A DNA stretch of 41,322 nt from Novosphingobium sp. (GCA_020848655.1 JADLHU010000036.1:1-41322), one strand, 5' to 3'. Positions 1 to 8,684 are shown, numbered from the stretch's first letter. Notes: generated from the sequence alone by a model not told the origin. Made by a program: numbers and translations.

Positions 1-32
1 ATATGCACGGCGGTCTTGCGCTTTCGTGCCAT
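1..32 (-). CDS. N-terminal fragment of an unidentified protein (cut by window edge)
   Basis: An ATG on the minus strand opens a frame reading MARKRKTAVH before the window ends. A GAAAGG-like ribosome site lies about 8 bases upstream, and the position just after the mmsB operon suits a next gene in the same direction. Ten residues are too few to name a family. It could also be a chance start. Confidence 0.3.
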   Translation of the reverse strand, partial: MARKRKTAVH

Positions 33-111
33 GGTATGGACCTTTCGCTGGCGTTCGAATGCCAGCGATAGACCAGAAAACGCGCCTTGCCCAATTATCC
101 GCGAATTTGGC

Positions 112-139
112 GAGGCCGGGCACCCCGCCCGGCCTCTTT
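112..139. terminator. Strong GC hairpin after mmsB
   Basis: Ten-base perfect arms (GAGGCCGGGC and GCCCGGCCTC) enclose a 5-base loop, followed by TTT on the plus strand. It lies 12 bases beyond the mmsB stop codon, so it probably ends the leftward valine operon, although the T tract on the minus strand is poor. Confidence 0.55.
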
Positions 140-150
140 CACGGCGCAGC

Positions 151-1032
151 CTATAAGTTGGCGAGCATCTTGATGATCGCGGAGAAGTCCATTCCGGCAT
201 GGCCTTCATCGGCGAACTGGCGGTACAGTTCGGCCGCCCGAACGCCCATGGGCGTCTTCGCGCCGGCCTGATCTGCGGCCTCTACCGCGAGGTTGAGGTC
301 CTTGAGCATCAACGCCGTGGCAAAGCCGCCCTGGTAGCCGTTATCGGCCGGCGATTTCGGCCCGACCCCGGGAAGCGGGGCATAGCTCGTCATCGACCAG
401 CTCTGGCCCGAAGACACCGAGCTGATATCGTAGAACGTCTGGGGATCGAGGCCCAGCTTCTGCGCCAGGGCAAAGGCCTCGCACGTGGCGACCATCGTGG
501 CGCCCAGCAGCATGTTGTTGCAGATCTTGGCGGCCTGGCCGGCGCCGTTCTGGCCGGCATGAATCACGGTCTTGCCCATCACCGCCAGGAATTCCTCGGC
601 CCGTGCGAAACCTTGCGCGGTGCCGCCGACCATGAATGTCAGCGTTCCGGCAGCGGCGGCCGCAATTCCGCCCGAGACCGGCGCATCGACCGCGACTAGC
701 CCCTTGTCGGTCGCGCTGGCGGCCACGCGCTTGGCCGTGGCGACGTCGATCGTCGAGCAATCGATCAGCAGCGTGTCCGGTCCGGCGACGGGAAAGACGC
801 TTTCCTCGTAGACCGCTTCGACATGCCGGCCGGCCGGCAGCATCGTGATGACCGCGACCGCGCCTTCCACCGCCGCGCTGGCGCTTTCCACGGGCGTGCA
901 GCCCGCTGCCCTGGCCTTGTCCAGCGCGTCCTGCGAAAGATCGAACGCCCTTACGTCATGTCCGGCGGCGGCGAGGTTCGCGGCCATGCCGCCGCCCATA
1001 TTGCCCAGCCCGATGAATGCTACGCGTGCCAT
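151..1032 (-). CDS. mmsB: 3-hydroxyisobutyrate dehydrogenase
   Basis: This gene encodes a 293-residue protein, the usual length for the family. It oxidises 3-hydroxyisobutyrate to methylmalonate semialdehyde with NAD in cytosolic valine breakdown. The N-terminus carries the Rossmann dinucleotide loop GLGNMG (residues 8-13). The substrate-binding stretch DAPVSGG follows in mid-protein, and the conserved catalytic lysine is K169 in the GQAAKICNN motif. It is the last gene of a five-gene leftward operon, 38 bases after the enoyl-CoA hydratase, and a strong hairpin follows it. Its product is the substrate of MmsA, encoded by the first gene of the same operon. Related beta-hydroxyacid dehydrogenases (tartronate semialdehyde reductase) are possible on sequence alone, but the neighbours decide the call. 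Confidence 0.93.
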   Translation of the reverse strand: MARVAFIGLGNMGGGMAANLAAAGHDVRAFDLSQDALDKARAAGCTPVESASAAVEGAVAVITMLPAGRHVEAVYEESVFPVAGPDTLLIDCSTIDVATAKRVAASATDKGLVAVDAPVSGGIAAAAAGTLTFMVGGTAQGFARAEEFLAVMGKTVIHAGQNGAGQAAKICNNMLLGATMVATCEAFALAQKLGLDPQTFYDISSVSSGQSWSMTSYAPLPGVGPKSPADNGYQGGFATALMLKDLNLAVEAADQAGAKTPMGVRAAELYRQFADEGHAGMDFSAIIKMLANL

Positions 1033-1070
1033 GGTTTATTCCTTCGTGGTCTTGCAGAGGCGGACGAGGC

Positions 1071-1847
1071 TTAGCGGCCCGTCCATTTCGCCGGGCGCTT
1101 CTCGATGAACGCAGCCATGCCCTCGGCCCTGTCCTGCGTGCCGGTGAGGATCTGGAAAAGCCGCCGTTCGGACACGAGGCCCTGTTCCAGCGTGGTCTCG
1201 AAGGCCATGTTGACCATCTCCTTGTTGATCATCGCGGCCATCGGCGGCATGCCGGCGATGACGGCGGCGGTCTGCAAGGCATCGTCCAGAAGCTGCGCGG
1301 CGGGAACGACGCGCGCCACCAGGCCAAGCTGCTTGGCTTCTTCGGCGCCCATCATCCGGCCGGTAAGGCACATCTCCATCGCCACGGCCTTGCCGACCGC
1401 CCGCGTGAGCCGCTGCGATCCCCCCATGCCGGGCGCCACGCCCAGCTTGATCTCGGGCTGGCCGAACTTCGCGCTGTCGGCGGCCAGGATGAAGTCGGCC
1501 ATCATCGCCAGTTCGCAGCCGCCGCCAAGGGCGAACCCCGATACGGCGGCGATCCACGGCTTGCGCGTGGCGACCACGCCGGTGCGCCATCCCGCGAAGA
1601 AATCTTCAAGGAAGAAGTCAGCGGCGGGCTTGTCGGCCATTTCGCGGATGTCGGCGCCGGCGGCAAAGGCCTTTTCGCTGCCGGTGAGCACCGCGCAACG
1701 CTGCGTGGAATCGGCATTGAAGCTGGCGAAAGCCGCGGTCAGCTCTTCAAGCACTTGCCCGTTGAGCGCGTTCAGCGCCTGCGGGCGGTTGATCGTGATC
1801 AGCGTCACCGCGTCGCGCTGTTCGACGAGAATGGTCGAATAGGTCAT
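1071..1847 (-). CDS. Enoyl-CoA hydratase (methacrylyl-CoA hydratase role)
   Basis: This is a 258-residue crotonase-fold protein. Both catalytic glutamates of enoyl-CoA hydratases are present: E112 in LGGGCELA and E132 in GQPEIKLGV. It should therefore hydrate rather than only isomerise. The context places it at methacrylyl-CoA to 3-hydroxyisobutyryl-CoA in valine degradation. The start ATG overlaps the stop of the upstream hydrolase gene as ATGA, indicating translational coupling. The adjoining oxyanion-hole loop reads MGGSQRL where GAGGTQRL is usual, a conservative change. A broad-range hydratase that also serves short fatty acids cannot be excluded. Confidence 0.88.
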   Translation of the reverse strand: MTYSTILVEQRDAVTLITINRPQALNALNGQVLEELTAAFASFNADSTQRCAVLTGSEKAFAAGADIREMADKPAADFFLEDFFAGWRTGVVATRKPWIAAVSGFALGGGCELAMMADFILAADSAKFGQPEIKLGVAPGMGGSQRLTRAVGKAVAMEMCLTGRMMGAEEAKQLGLVARVVPAAQLLDDALQTAAVIAGMPPMAAMINKEMVNMAFETTLEQGLVSERRLFQILTGTQDRAEGMAAFIEKRPAKWTGR

Positions 1848-2896
1848 GCTAATTCCTCCACTGGGTTCCAGGCATCATCCTCGCCAAGCGGCGCGAAGAT
1901 GCCCGATACGACCTGTTCCGTCACGAGCGCGGGCGTCGCCGGGCGCCAGACGGGGCTATTGTCCTTGTCGACGATCAGCGCCCGCACGCCTTCGACGAAA
2001 TCGGGGCTTTCGATGATGCGCGCCGCGACCGCGAATTCGAGCCGCATTTCGTCCGCGAAGTCACGAAGCGCGCGGCTTTCCTTGAGCAGTCGCAGGCAGA
2101 CCTTCATCGACAGCGGAGACTTGCTTTCGAGGATGGCCAACTGCTTGGCGGCCCATTCGCCACCGTCCTCGGCAAGCGCGGCGAGGATGTCTTCCAGGCT
2201 GTCCGACTGGAAAAGGTGATCGATCTGGTCCTTTTCGACCAGGATCGGACTGAAGGGCAGGGGCGACGAAAAGTCCTCGATCAGGGCTTCGAACCTGTCC
2301 GGCTCGGCCTGGATGGCGGCCTTGAGTTCGGCCAGCCGGTCGGCGGCGACATAGTGCGTCGCCAGATCGAGCGCGACGCACTCCGCCCCGTTCAAGCGAT
2401 GCCCGGTCAGCGCGAGGTATTGCCCGATCCGTCCCGGAAGCCGCGAAAGATACCAGCCGCCGCCCACGTCGGTGAACAGGCCGATCCCCGTTTCGGGCAT
2501 GGCGAAGCGGCAGTTTTCGGTCGCGATGCGAAAGCGGGCGGGCTGGCTGATGCCCACGCCGCCGCCCATGGTCACGCCGTCCATGAAGGCGACGATGGGC
2601 TTTTCGTATGTGAACATCAGGTGGTTGAGCTGATATTCCGTGCGAAAGAAGGCCCGCGCTTCGGCGCCGTCGGCAGCGGCGCTTTGTGCCAGCATGCGAA
2701 TGTCGCCGCCCGCGCAGAAACCGCGCCCTTCGGCATGGTCGACAAGGATCAGCTTGATATCGGGATCGCGCGCCCAGGATTGCAGGGCGTGCAGCATCGC
2801 GCCGCACATCCCTGCCGTCAGCGCATGGATCGCCTGGGGCCGGTTGAGGCGGATGCGCCCGACCCCGTTCTCCTGCTCGAAAAGAACCTCGCTCAT
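1844..2896 (-). CDS. 3-hydroxyisobutyryl-CoA hydrolase
   Basis: This 350-residue crotonase-superfamily protein has the longer C-terminal half typical of 3-hydroxyisobutyryl-CoA hydrolases. Diagnostic stretches are [13 protein letters not shown] near residue 65, [10 protein letters not shown], and [21 protein letters not shown]. It removes CoA from 3-hydroxyisobutyryl-CoA so that MmsB can act on the free acid, which also keeps reactive methacrylyl-CoA low. Its start overlaps the stop of the acyl-CoA dehydrogenase gene (ATGA), and its own stop overlaps the next start in the same way. The three genes thus form a tightly coupled block. Confidence 0.9.
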   Translation of the reverse strand: MSEVLFEQENGVGRIRLNRPQAIHALTAGMCGAMLHALQSWARDPDIKLILVDHAEGRGFCAGGDIRMLAQSAAADGAEARAFFRTEYQLNHLMFTYEKPIVAFMDGVTMGGGVGISQPARFRIATENCRFAMPETGIGLFTDVGGGWYLSRLPGRIGQYLALTGHRLNGAECVALDLATHYVAADRLAELKAAIQAEPDRFEALIEDFSSPLPFSPILVEKDQIDHLFQSDSLEDILAALAEDGGEWAAKQLAILESKSPLSMKVCLRLLKESRALRDFADEMRLEFAVAARIIESPDFVEGVRALIVDKDNSPVWRPATPALVTEQVVSGIFAPLGEDDAWNPVEELA

Positions 2897-4035
2897 CGTA
2901 TCAGGTCCCGTCCGACGATCATTCGCATGATTTGGTTCGTTCCTTCCAGGATCGAATGGACCCGCAAGTCGCGCCAGATGCGTTCGATGGGATAGTCCAT
3001 CAGATAGCCGTAGCCGCCGTGGAGTTGCAGCGCGCGATCGACCACCGAACTGCCGGTATCGGTCGCCAGGCGCTTGGCCATGGCGGCGAAGCGGGTCTTG
3101 TCCGCGGCGCCCGACGTGACTTTCGCGGCGGCCAGGTAAAGCAGCGCACGCGCGGCCTCAAGCTCGGTCGCCATGTCGGCAAGCGTGAACTGCGTGCTTT
3201 GGAAATCGGCGATGGCGCGATCGAACTGGCGGCGGTCCTTGGTATAGCGGATCGCTTCGTCCAGGCACCGCTCGGCCCCGCCCAACGAGCAGGCACCGAT
3301 ATTGATTCGCCCGCCGTCAAGCCCGCTCATCGCGATCTTGAAGCCCTGGCCTTCCGCGCCGACCAGATTTTCCGCCGGGACGCGCACATCCTCCAGGATA
3401 AGCTGCGCGGTGGGCTGCGAATGCCAGCCGAGCTTGCGCTCCTGCGCGCCGAAGCTGACGCCGGGCATGTCCTTTTCGATGACCAGGCACGAGATGCCCT
3501 TCGCGCCGTCTTCGCCGGTTCGAACCATGGTCACGTAGACTTCGTTCTCACCGCCGCCGGATATGAACTGCTTCGATCCGGTGACGACATAATCCCCGCC
3601 GTCCCTGACCGCCTTGGCCTTCAGCGCCGAGGCATCGGACCCGGAACTGGGTTCGGTCAGGCAATAGCTGGCGAGCCGGTCGGCGGCGATGAGGTCGGGA
3701 AGGTATTTCGACTTCACCGCATCGCCGCCGAACTGGTCGATCATCCAGGTCGCCATGTTGTGGATCGAAATGAACGCGCTGGTGGATGGGCAGCCATAGG
3801 CCATGGCTTCCATGATCAGCGCCGCCTCAAGCCGGCCGAGGCCGATGCCGCCACTTTCCTCGGAGACATAGATCGCCGCAAAGCCAAGCTCGGCCGCCGC
3901 CTTGACCGTTTCGCGGGGGAAGATGTGATCCTCGTCCCATTTCGCGGCGAAGGGAGTGATCGCATCGGCCGTGAACCGGCGGGCCATCTCCTGGATGGCA
4001 CGCTGGTCCTCGGTCAGGTCAAACTGCCCGTCCAT
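2893..4035 (-). CDS. Acyl-CoA dehydrogenase (isobutyryl-CoA dehydrogenase role)
   Basis: This 380-residue FAD enzyme has the standard acyl-CoA dehydrogenase domain order: an N-terminal helical domain, a middle beta domain and a C-terminal helical domain. FAD and substrate motifs include CLTEPSSGSDAS, GSKQFISGGGENE and DRRQFDRAIADFQ. The catalytic glutamate is in ILEGTNQIM near residue 367. Gene order with the hydratase, the hydrolase and MmsA/MmsB supports isobutyryl-CoA as substrate, although isovaleryl- or short-chain specificity cannot be excluded from sequence. It is the second gene of the operon, four bases after mmsA. Electrons would pass to electron-transfer flavoprotein, which is not encoded in this window. 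Confidence 0.88.
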   Translation of the reverse strand: MDGQFDLTEDQRAIQEMARRFTADAITPFAAKWDEDHIFPRETVKAAAELGFAAIYVSEESGGIGLGRLEAALIMEAMAYGCPSTSAFISIHNMATWMIDQFGGDAVKSKYLPDLIAADRLASYCLTEPSSGSDASALKAKAVRDGGDYVVTGSKQFISGGGENEVYVTMVRTGEDGAKGISCLVIEKDMPGVSFGAQERKLGWHSQPTAQLILEDVRVPAENLVGAEGQGFKIAMSGLDGGRINIGACSLGGAERCLDEAIRYTKDRRQFDRAIADFQSTQFTLADMATELEAARALLYLAAAKVTSGAADKTRFAAMAKRLATDTGSSVVDRALQLHGGYGYLMDYPIERIWRDLRVHSILEGTNQIMRMIVGRDLIR

Positions 4036-4039
4036 GGCG

Positions 4040-5536
4040 TCAGCCCATCGTCGGGATGACGAAGGCGTTGCCGCCGTCCGGCGATCCGTCGGGCCAGCGC
4101 TGGGTGACGGTCTTCACCTTGGTATAGAAGCGGATGCCTTCCATGCCGTGCTGGTTGACATCGCCAAACGCGGACCGCTTCCAGCCACCGAAGCTGTGAT
4201 AGGCGACGGGCACCGGGATGGGCACGTTGATGCCGACCATCCCGACGTTAACGCGCGAGGCGAATTCGCGCGCCGCATGGCCATTGCGCGTGAAGATCGC
4301 GACGCCGTTGCCATACTGGTGCTCGCTGGCGAGGTTCAGGGCGCCCTCGAAGTTTTCGGCGCGCACGATCTGGAGCACCGGTCCGAAGATTTCTTCCTGA
4401 TAGGTGCGCATCTGCGTGGTCACGCGGTCGAACAGCGTCGGGCCTACGAAGAAGCCGTCTTCATGCCCCTGCAACATGAAGCCCCGGCCATCGACGACAA
4501 GCTCGGCGCCTTCGTCGACGCCCATCTGGATATAGCCTTCGATCTTGGCCTTGTGTGCGGCAGTCACCACCGGGCCATAATGGGCTTCGGCATCGGTCGA
4601 AACGCCGACGCGCAGCTTGGCGATGGCGGGAAGCAGCTTCTCGCGCAGCGCGTTCGCGGTCTGCTCTCCCACCGGGACGACGACCGGCAGCGCCATGCAG
4701 CGCTCACCCGCCGAACCGAAGGCCGCGCCGGTGAGATCGTGGACGACCTGGTCCAGATCGGCGTCGGGCATGACGATGCCGTGGTTCTTGGCGCCGCCCA
4801 TGGCCTGCACGCGCTTGCCGGCATCGACACCGCGCCGATAGACGTAATGCGCGATGTCGGACGACCCGACGAAGCTGACCGCTTTGATCTCCGGATGGTC
4901 GAGGATGGCGTCGACCATTTCCTTGTCACCGTGCACGACCTGCAGAATGCCTTCCGGCAGCCCGGCTTCGAGCATCAGTTCGGCAAGCCGGACAGGAACG
5001 CTGGGATCACGCTCGGACGGCTTGAGGATGAAGGCGTTGCCGCAGGCGATCGCGACGCCGAACATCCACATCGGGATCATGGCCGGGAAGTTGAACGGCG
5101 TGATGCCCGCCACGATGCCCAGCGGTTGACGCATGGAATAGACGTCGATGCCGGGGCCCGCGCCCTGCGTATATTCACCCTTGAGCGCATGCGGGATGCC
5201 GCAGGCGAATTCGATCACTTCCAGGCCGCGCTGGATGTCGCCCTTGGAATCGGCGATCACCTTGCCGTGTTCGGACGACAGAAGCGCCGCCAGGCTGTCC
5301 ATGTTCGCTTCGATCAGTTCCTTGAAGCGGAACATCACGCGGGCGCGGCGCTGCGGATTGGTAGCTGCCCAGGCGGGCTGGACCGCCAGCGCCTTGGCCA
5401 TGGCCGCATCGAGATCGGCCTGGCGGCCAAGCCGGACCTTGGCCTGGACCTTGCCGGTATTGGGATCGAAAATGTCCGATTCCCGGTATCCGGCCGCTGC
5501 CTCGTGCCCCGAAATGAGGTGATCGACGATACGCAT
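4040..5536 (-). CDS. mmsA: Methylmalonate-semialdehyde dehydrogenase (CoA-acylating)
   Basis: This 498-residue member of the aldehyde dehydrogenase superfamily converts methylmalonate semialdehyde to propionyl-CoA with NAD and CoA. The sequence shows the MmsA-type segments GITPFNFPAMIPMWMF and ILKPSERDPS, and the catalytic cysteine C280 in AGERCMALPV. The conserved end GGWKRSAFGD is also present. It is the first gene of the leftward valine operon and is transcribed divergently from a LysR-type regulator. The 79-base gap between them holds paired TTGCA/TGCAA repeats, so it is probably controlled by that regulator. Confidence 0.93.
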   Translation of the reverse strand: MRIVDHLISGHEAAAGYRESDIFDPNTGKVQAKVRLGRQADLDAAMAKALAVQPAWAATNPQRRARVMFRFKELIEANMDSLAALLSSEHGKVIADSKGDIQRGLEVIEFACGIPHALKGEYTQGAGPGIDVYSMRQPLGIVAGITPFNFPAMIPMWMFGVAIACGNAFILKPSERDPSVPVRLAELMLEAGLPEGILQVVHGDKEMVDAILDHPEIKAVSFVGSSDIAHYVYRRGVDAGKRVQAMGGAKNHGIVMPDADLDQVVHDLTGAAFGSAGERCMALPVVVPVGEQTANALREKLLPAIAKLRVGVSTDAEAHYGPVVTAAHKAKIEGYIQMGVDEGAELVVDGRGFMLQGHEDGFFVGPTLFDRVTTQMRTYQEEIFGPVLQIVRAENFEGALNLASEHQYGNGVAIFTRNGHAAREFASRVNVGMVGINVPIPVPVAYHSFGGWKRSAFGDVNQHGMEGIRFYTKVKTVTQRWPDGSPDGGNAFVIPTMG

Positions 5537-5575
5537 GGCAATTCTCCTTCGCCGCGCTGCCTACTCCCGACAAAC

Positions 5576-5621
5576 TTGCAATCAATAGCGAAGAATGCAA
5601 CCGTGACTTGCAGCTATGCAA
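5576..5621. promoter_or_regulatory. Paired TTGCA/TGCAA operator between mmsA and lysR
   Basis: Two inverted pairs occur in the divergent promoter region: TTGCA (5576-5580) with TGCAA (5596-5600), and TTGCA (5608-5612) with TGCAA (5617-5621). The left arms are 32 bases apart and the right arms 21 bases apart, close to whole helical turns. The last copy overlaps the lysR start codon at 5616. This fits a LysR tetramer site that also limits its own expression. Confidence 0.55.
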
Positions 5622-6515
5622 CCAATCAACTGGAATGAACTGAGGGACTTTCTCGCCGTCGCGCGGGTGGGCCAATATGCGCGCGCCGCCGCGACGCTGG
5701 GCATCGATCCGGCAACGATCGGCCGGCGCCTGCGCCGCCTCGAACGCGCGCTTGGCTATACGCTTTTCGAACAGACGCGCGAAGGGCAGGTGCTGACCGA
5801 AGCGGGCGAACGGCTGCTGGCCCAGGTCGAACTGATGGGGCAGGCGTTCGAGACGATCGTGGAGCAGCAAAGCCCGGCCGGGTTGAGCGGCCATCTTCGC
5901 ATCAGCGTTTCCGAAGGCTTCGGGACATGGTTCATCGCCCGGCATCTGCAGGGCTTCACCGATCGCTACCCCCTCCTCACGGTGGACCTTGCCGCCACGA
6001 GCGGCTTCCTCAATCCGTCCAAGCGAGAGGCGGACATGGCGATATTGCTGGCCCGGCCCCGGACCGGACCGGTCATCAGCGGGAAGCTGTCGGACTATCG
6101 CCTGCAGCTTTACGCCGGCCGCAGCTATCTTGCCAGGAAGGGCGGGCCGCAAAACCTTGATGACCTGGCGCTGCGGCATCGTCTGATCGGCTATGTGCCC
6201 GACCTGCTCTATGCCCCCGAATTGCGATACCTCGGGGAAATCGACGAGCGTCTCAACGCCCATATCCGAAGTTCGAGCATCAACGCGCAGCACCAACTGG
6301 TCGCGGCGGGCGCCGGCATCGCCGTCCTGCCATGCTTCATCGGCGATGCCGACCCCAGGCTGGAGCGCGTGCTGCCCGAAATCGGCATCGACCGGTCATT
6401 CTGGATCGTGATCCATCGCGATACGCGCCAGCTCCAGCGGGTTCGCGCGTTCAGGAACTGGCTGCTCGAAGTCGTCGCGCAGAACCGCGATGCGCTGCTG
6501 GGGCGTATTCCCTAG
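5616..6515 (+). CDS. LysR-type transcriptional regulator of the valine operon
   Basis: This is a 299-residue protein with a LysR N-terminal winged helix-turn-helix (about residues 5-64, including the segment YARAAATLGIDPATIGRRLRRLE) and a C-terminal periplasmic-binding-fold effector domain. It is divergent from mmsA with repeats suited to LysR binding between them, so control of valine/isobutyrate catabolism and of its own gene is likely. The effector cannot be read from the sequence; a pathway intermediate would be usual. The next gene on the right runs toward it, so lysR is monocistronic. Confidence 0.85.
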   Translation: MQPINWNELRDFLAVARVGQYARAAATLGIDPATIGRRLRRLERALGYTLFEQTREGQVLTEAGERLLAQVELMGQAFETIVEQQSPAGLSGHLRISVSEGFGTWFIARHLQGFTDRYPLLTVDLAATSGFLNPSKREADMAILLARPRTGPVISGKLSDYRLQLYAGRSYLARKGGPQNLDDLALRHRLIGYVPDLLYAPELRYLGEIDERLNAHIRSSSINAQHQLVAAGAGIAVLPCFIGDADPRLERVLPEIGIDRSFWIVIHRDTRQLQRVRAFRNWLLEVVAQNRDALLGRIP

Positions 6516-6532
6516 GCTGGCGGAACCATGGC

Positions 6533-6551
6533 GGAACCGGATTGTGGTTCC
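6533..6551. terminator. Small hairpin between convergent lysR and fahA
   Basis: GGAACC and GGTTCC arms enclose a 7-base loop in the 58-base gap between two convergent genes. There is no T tract, so a terminator role is only suggested by position. The short word GGCGGAACC is repeated just before it. Confidence 0.3.
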
Positions 6552-6573
6552 ACCCTACCAGGGCAGGCCGGCG

Positions 6574-7872
6574 TCATGCCGGCAGGATCCGGGCGGTGCA
6601 CTGGCCGAAGCCGATCCGGGCATAACCCTCACGCTCGGCATAGGCGGTGATGGTCACGTCATCGCCGTCCTCAAGGAAGGTCCGCGTCTCTCCCGAAGGC
6701 AGGGCGAACGGGACGGTTCCTCCCCGGCTGATCTCCATCAGGCTGCCAAAGCTCGTGGAATCGGCGCCGGACAGGGTGCCGGTTCCCATCAGGTCGCCCG
6801 CTGCCAGATTGCAGCCACCGCTGGTGTGATGGGCCAGCAATTGCGCCATGGTCCAGTACATCGCGGTCATCGCTCCGCGCGACAGGCGCACGCCGGGCAG
6901 GCCCGCATCGCGCATCGCGGCGCTGCGCAGCCAAACCTCCATCGTCACGTCCAGCGCGCCATGCTGCTGGTCCTGCGCATCGAACAGATAGGGCAGCGGC
7001 GCGGGATCGCCTGGCGCACGCTGCGGCTGGGCAACGCGGAACGGCGCCAGCGCGTCGATCGTCACGACCCAGGGCGAGATCGTGGAGTGAAAGTTCTTGG
7101 CCAGGAACGGGCCGAGCGGCTGATATTCCCACGCCTGCACATCGCGCGCCGACCAGTCGTTCAGGATCGAAAGGCCGGCGATGTGGCGGCCTGCCTCGGC
7201 AATCGGCACGGGTGTGCCCAGTTCGTTGCCTTGTCCCACCCAGATCGCCATTTCCAGTTCGTAATCAAGGCGCTTGCAGGGGCCATGGCTGGGTGCGTCC
7301 TCGGCCGGGGCCTTGGTCTGGCCGCGCGGACGCCGCACATCGACGCCGCTTGGCCGGATGGACGAACTGCGCCCGTGGTATCCGATCGGCACGTACTTGT
7401 AGTTGGGAAGCAACGGATTGTCGGGGCGAAGCAGCCGCCCGACATTTTCGGCGTGATGGATGCCGGTGTAGAAATCGGTGTAATCGCCGATCGCGAACGG
7501 CAGGTGCAACGCGCAGTCCACGCGGGGGTGGAGCGCGTGGCGCACCGCTTCGGCCCGCGCCGCATCGGTCAGCAGCGTGAACAGCGCGCGGCGCAGCGCC
7601 GTCATCGCCGCTTGTCCTTGCGCGAACAGGGCGTTCAGCGTGGGCTGCCCGGCCAAAGCGGCCGAATGGGCGGCGGGGCCATCCAGCAGCGGGGCAATGG
7701 CGGCAAGGTCCAGAATGGCCTCGCCGATGGCCACCCCGCCGCGAGGGCGCGTGCCGTCGGTTGAAAATACGCCGAAGGGCAGGTTCTGCACGGGAAAGTC
7801 GGCATGACCGGCGGCGCCATCGACCCAACTGCAAGCCTTGGGATCGTGCGTGAAATCGAGTTCGATGGTCAT
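6574..7872 (-). CDS. fahA: Fumarylacetoacetase
   Basis: This 432-residue enzyme hydrolyses fumarylacetoacetate to fumarate and acetoacetate, the last step of the homogentisate (tyrosine/phenylalanine) pathway. The sequence carries the family's characteristic blocks YELEMAIWVGQGNELG, NDWSARDVQAWEYQPLGPFL and GTGTLSG, with an N-terminal SH3-like domain before the catalytic fold. I chose the ATG at 7872 (MTIELDF) because the frame upstream of it is read-through. This ATG overlaps, as ATGA, the stop codon of a short upstream frame that looks like the end of homogentisate dioxygenase (hmgA). No intact hmgA or maleylacetoacetate isomerase gene is present in the window, so the gene appears to be a survivor of a broken operon. 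Confidence 0.92.
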   Translation of the reverse strand: MTIELDFTHDPKACSWVDGAAGHADFPVQNLPFGVFSTDGTRPRGGVAIGEAILDLAAIAPLLDGPAAHSAALAGQPTLNALFAQGQAAMTALRRALFTLLTDAARAEAVRHALHPRVDCALHLPFAIGDYTDFYTGIHHAENVGRLLRPDNPLLPNYKYVPIGYHGRSSSIRPSGVDVRRPRGQTKAPAEDAPSHGPCKRLDYELEMAIWVGQGNELGTPVPIAEAGRHIAGLSILNDWSARDVQAWEYQPLGPFLAKNFHSTISPWVVTIDALAPFRVAQPQRAPGDPAPLPYLFDAQDQQHGALDVTMEVWLRSAAMRDAGLPGVRLSRGAMTAMYWTMAQLLAHHTSGGCNLAAGDLMGTGTLSGADSTSFGSLMEISRGGTVPFALPSGETRTFLEDGDDVTITAYAEREGYARIGFGQCTARILPA

Positions 7873-8018
7873 GGCAGGCGCGCTTTCGTGAAGCCGTTCC
7901 GGCAATCCCCGTGTTCGGATCGCAGGGCGGGTGTGGTCATGGCCTTGGCCGTGGGGCGCAAGGTCCAGCAGGATTCGAACATGAATGCCAGCGTGTCGAC
8001 GATCTTGTGCGGCGCCCG
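7869..8018 (-). pseudogene. hmgA: C-terminal remnant of homogentisate 1,2-dioxygenase
   Basis: Fifty codons on the minus strand read without a stop up to a TGA that overlaps the fahA start codon as ATGA. The peptide contains DTLAFMFESCWTLRPT, and its last ten residues are RNGFTKARLP. From memory of the family, DT-AFMFE is the conserved block close to the homogentisate dioxygenase C-terminus, and an hmgA-fahA order with overlapping codons is common. Only about 49 of the usual 430 or so residues remain. The frame abuts the stop codon of the SRPBCC gene, so the rest was evidently deleted or replaced. No start codon or ribosome site is visible, so the remnant is not expected to be active. Confidence 0.6.
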
Positions 8019-8495
8019 TCAGGAAAGGGTCTGGAGATAGTGCGCCATGCGCACATTGCCCGCAGCCACGCCTTCGCGCCCGCCCTGGGCCAGCCATTCC
8101 TCCATCTTCGCGGCCGATGGGAAGATGACCCGGCAGGAAAACAGCGTTTCGCCGCCTTCTTCGTCAAACGACAGATCGGCGATGACATGTTCGGCGTCGG
8201 GCGACTTGTCGCCATTGTCATTGGTGTAGACGAGCCGCTTGCCGGGCACGACTTCCAGATAGACGCCTTCGATCAGCGGGCTGACGGGGCCGTCCGGTCC
8301 GGCCATCTGCCATGCGAAACGCCCGCCTTCGCGCGCGTCGATCTCGCAGGTGGAAAGCGTCAGTCCTTCGGGCGGCAACCATTCGCGCGTGTGGTCCACG
8401 CCCGTAAACACATCGAACACCACCGCGGCCGGGGCCGGCATGCGAAGTTCAAGCCGGACTTCGTGGGGGCTGGGAAGGTCATGGGGCTTGGTCAT
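8019..8495 (-). CDS. SRPBCC (AHSA1-type) protein
   Basis: This 158-residue protein has the START/Bet v1-like pattern of AHSA1 proteins. It begins with a strand followed by PAAVVFDVFTGVDHTREWLPPEG, continues with EGGRFAWQM, and ends with a long C-terminal helix. Such proteins bind hydrophobic ligands, and the precise role cannot be read from sequence. It lies just upstream of the hmgA remnant and fahA in the same direction, and its stop codon marks the junction with the remnant. A copy of the GTCR-N6-RRGGGTA motif stands 117 bases before its start, so it is probably in the island's regulon. The ribosome site GGAG lies 10 bases before ATG. Confidence 0.7.
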   Translation of the reverse strand: MTKPHDLPSPHEVRLELRMPAPAAVVFDVFTGVDHTREWLPPEGLTLSTCEIDAREGGRFAWQMAGPDGPVSPLIEGVYLEVVPGKRLVYTNDNGDKSPDAEHVIADLSFDEEGGETLFSCRVIFPSAAKMEEWLAQGGREGVAAGNVRMAHYLQTLS

Positions 8496-8611
8496 GCGCT
8501 GTCTACTCCGGAAGGTTCGGCCCGAAGGCCCGGCCGGATTGCTTTGGTTTGCGCCGCATTCAATCGACCTGACTGAGGCCCGTGGACTATGGCGCGGGGG
8601 TGCGGCCGGGC

Positions 8612-8629
8612 ATACCCTTGCAGGGTGAC
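8612..8629 (-). promoter_or_regulatory. Island motif, copy 1 (GTCA-N6-AAGGGTAT)
   Basis: Read on the minus strand this is GTCA, six bases, then AAGGGTAT, identical in core and spacing to the copies before the TonB receptor and the Rieske gene at 29581. It points toward the SRPBCC/fahA genes. The gap 8496-8765 holds no gene otherwise. Confidence 0.6.
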
Positions 8630-8672
8630 GTTACAGGACGAGGCAGGGGCATCGAGAATTTCTGTTTTCATT

Positions 8673-8684
8673 ACAATATGTTGT
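8673..8684. promoter_or_regulatory. Possible operator ACAATATGTTGT upstream of permease
   Basis: This is a 12-base near-palindrome with ACAA/TTGT arms, followed at once by GGAATTTCC. It lies in an A/T-rich pocket of the otherwise GC-rich gap, about 80 bases before the permease start. It could be an operator or part of the permease promoter. The evidence is composition and symmetry only. Confidence 0.25.

Noticed and set aside
3956..5638. Long plus-strand frame opposite mmsA and the acyl-CoA dehydrogenase gene
   Set aside because: It is the antisense shadow of clearly identified genes, made open by GC-rich third positions; it has no ribosome site or family motif. The same holds for the long frames at 1017-2219, 12005-13633, 14239-16290 and 21437-23470 on the plus strand and 8631-10598 and 18251-20005 on the minus strand.
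7873..8097. N-terminal extension of fumarylacetoacetase
   Set aside because: The longer frame crosses the SRPBCC gene and the hmgA-like remnant in another frame and shows no conserved residues; ATG 7872 aligns with the family start.
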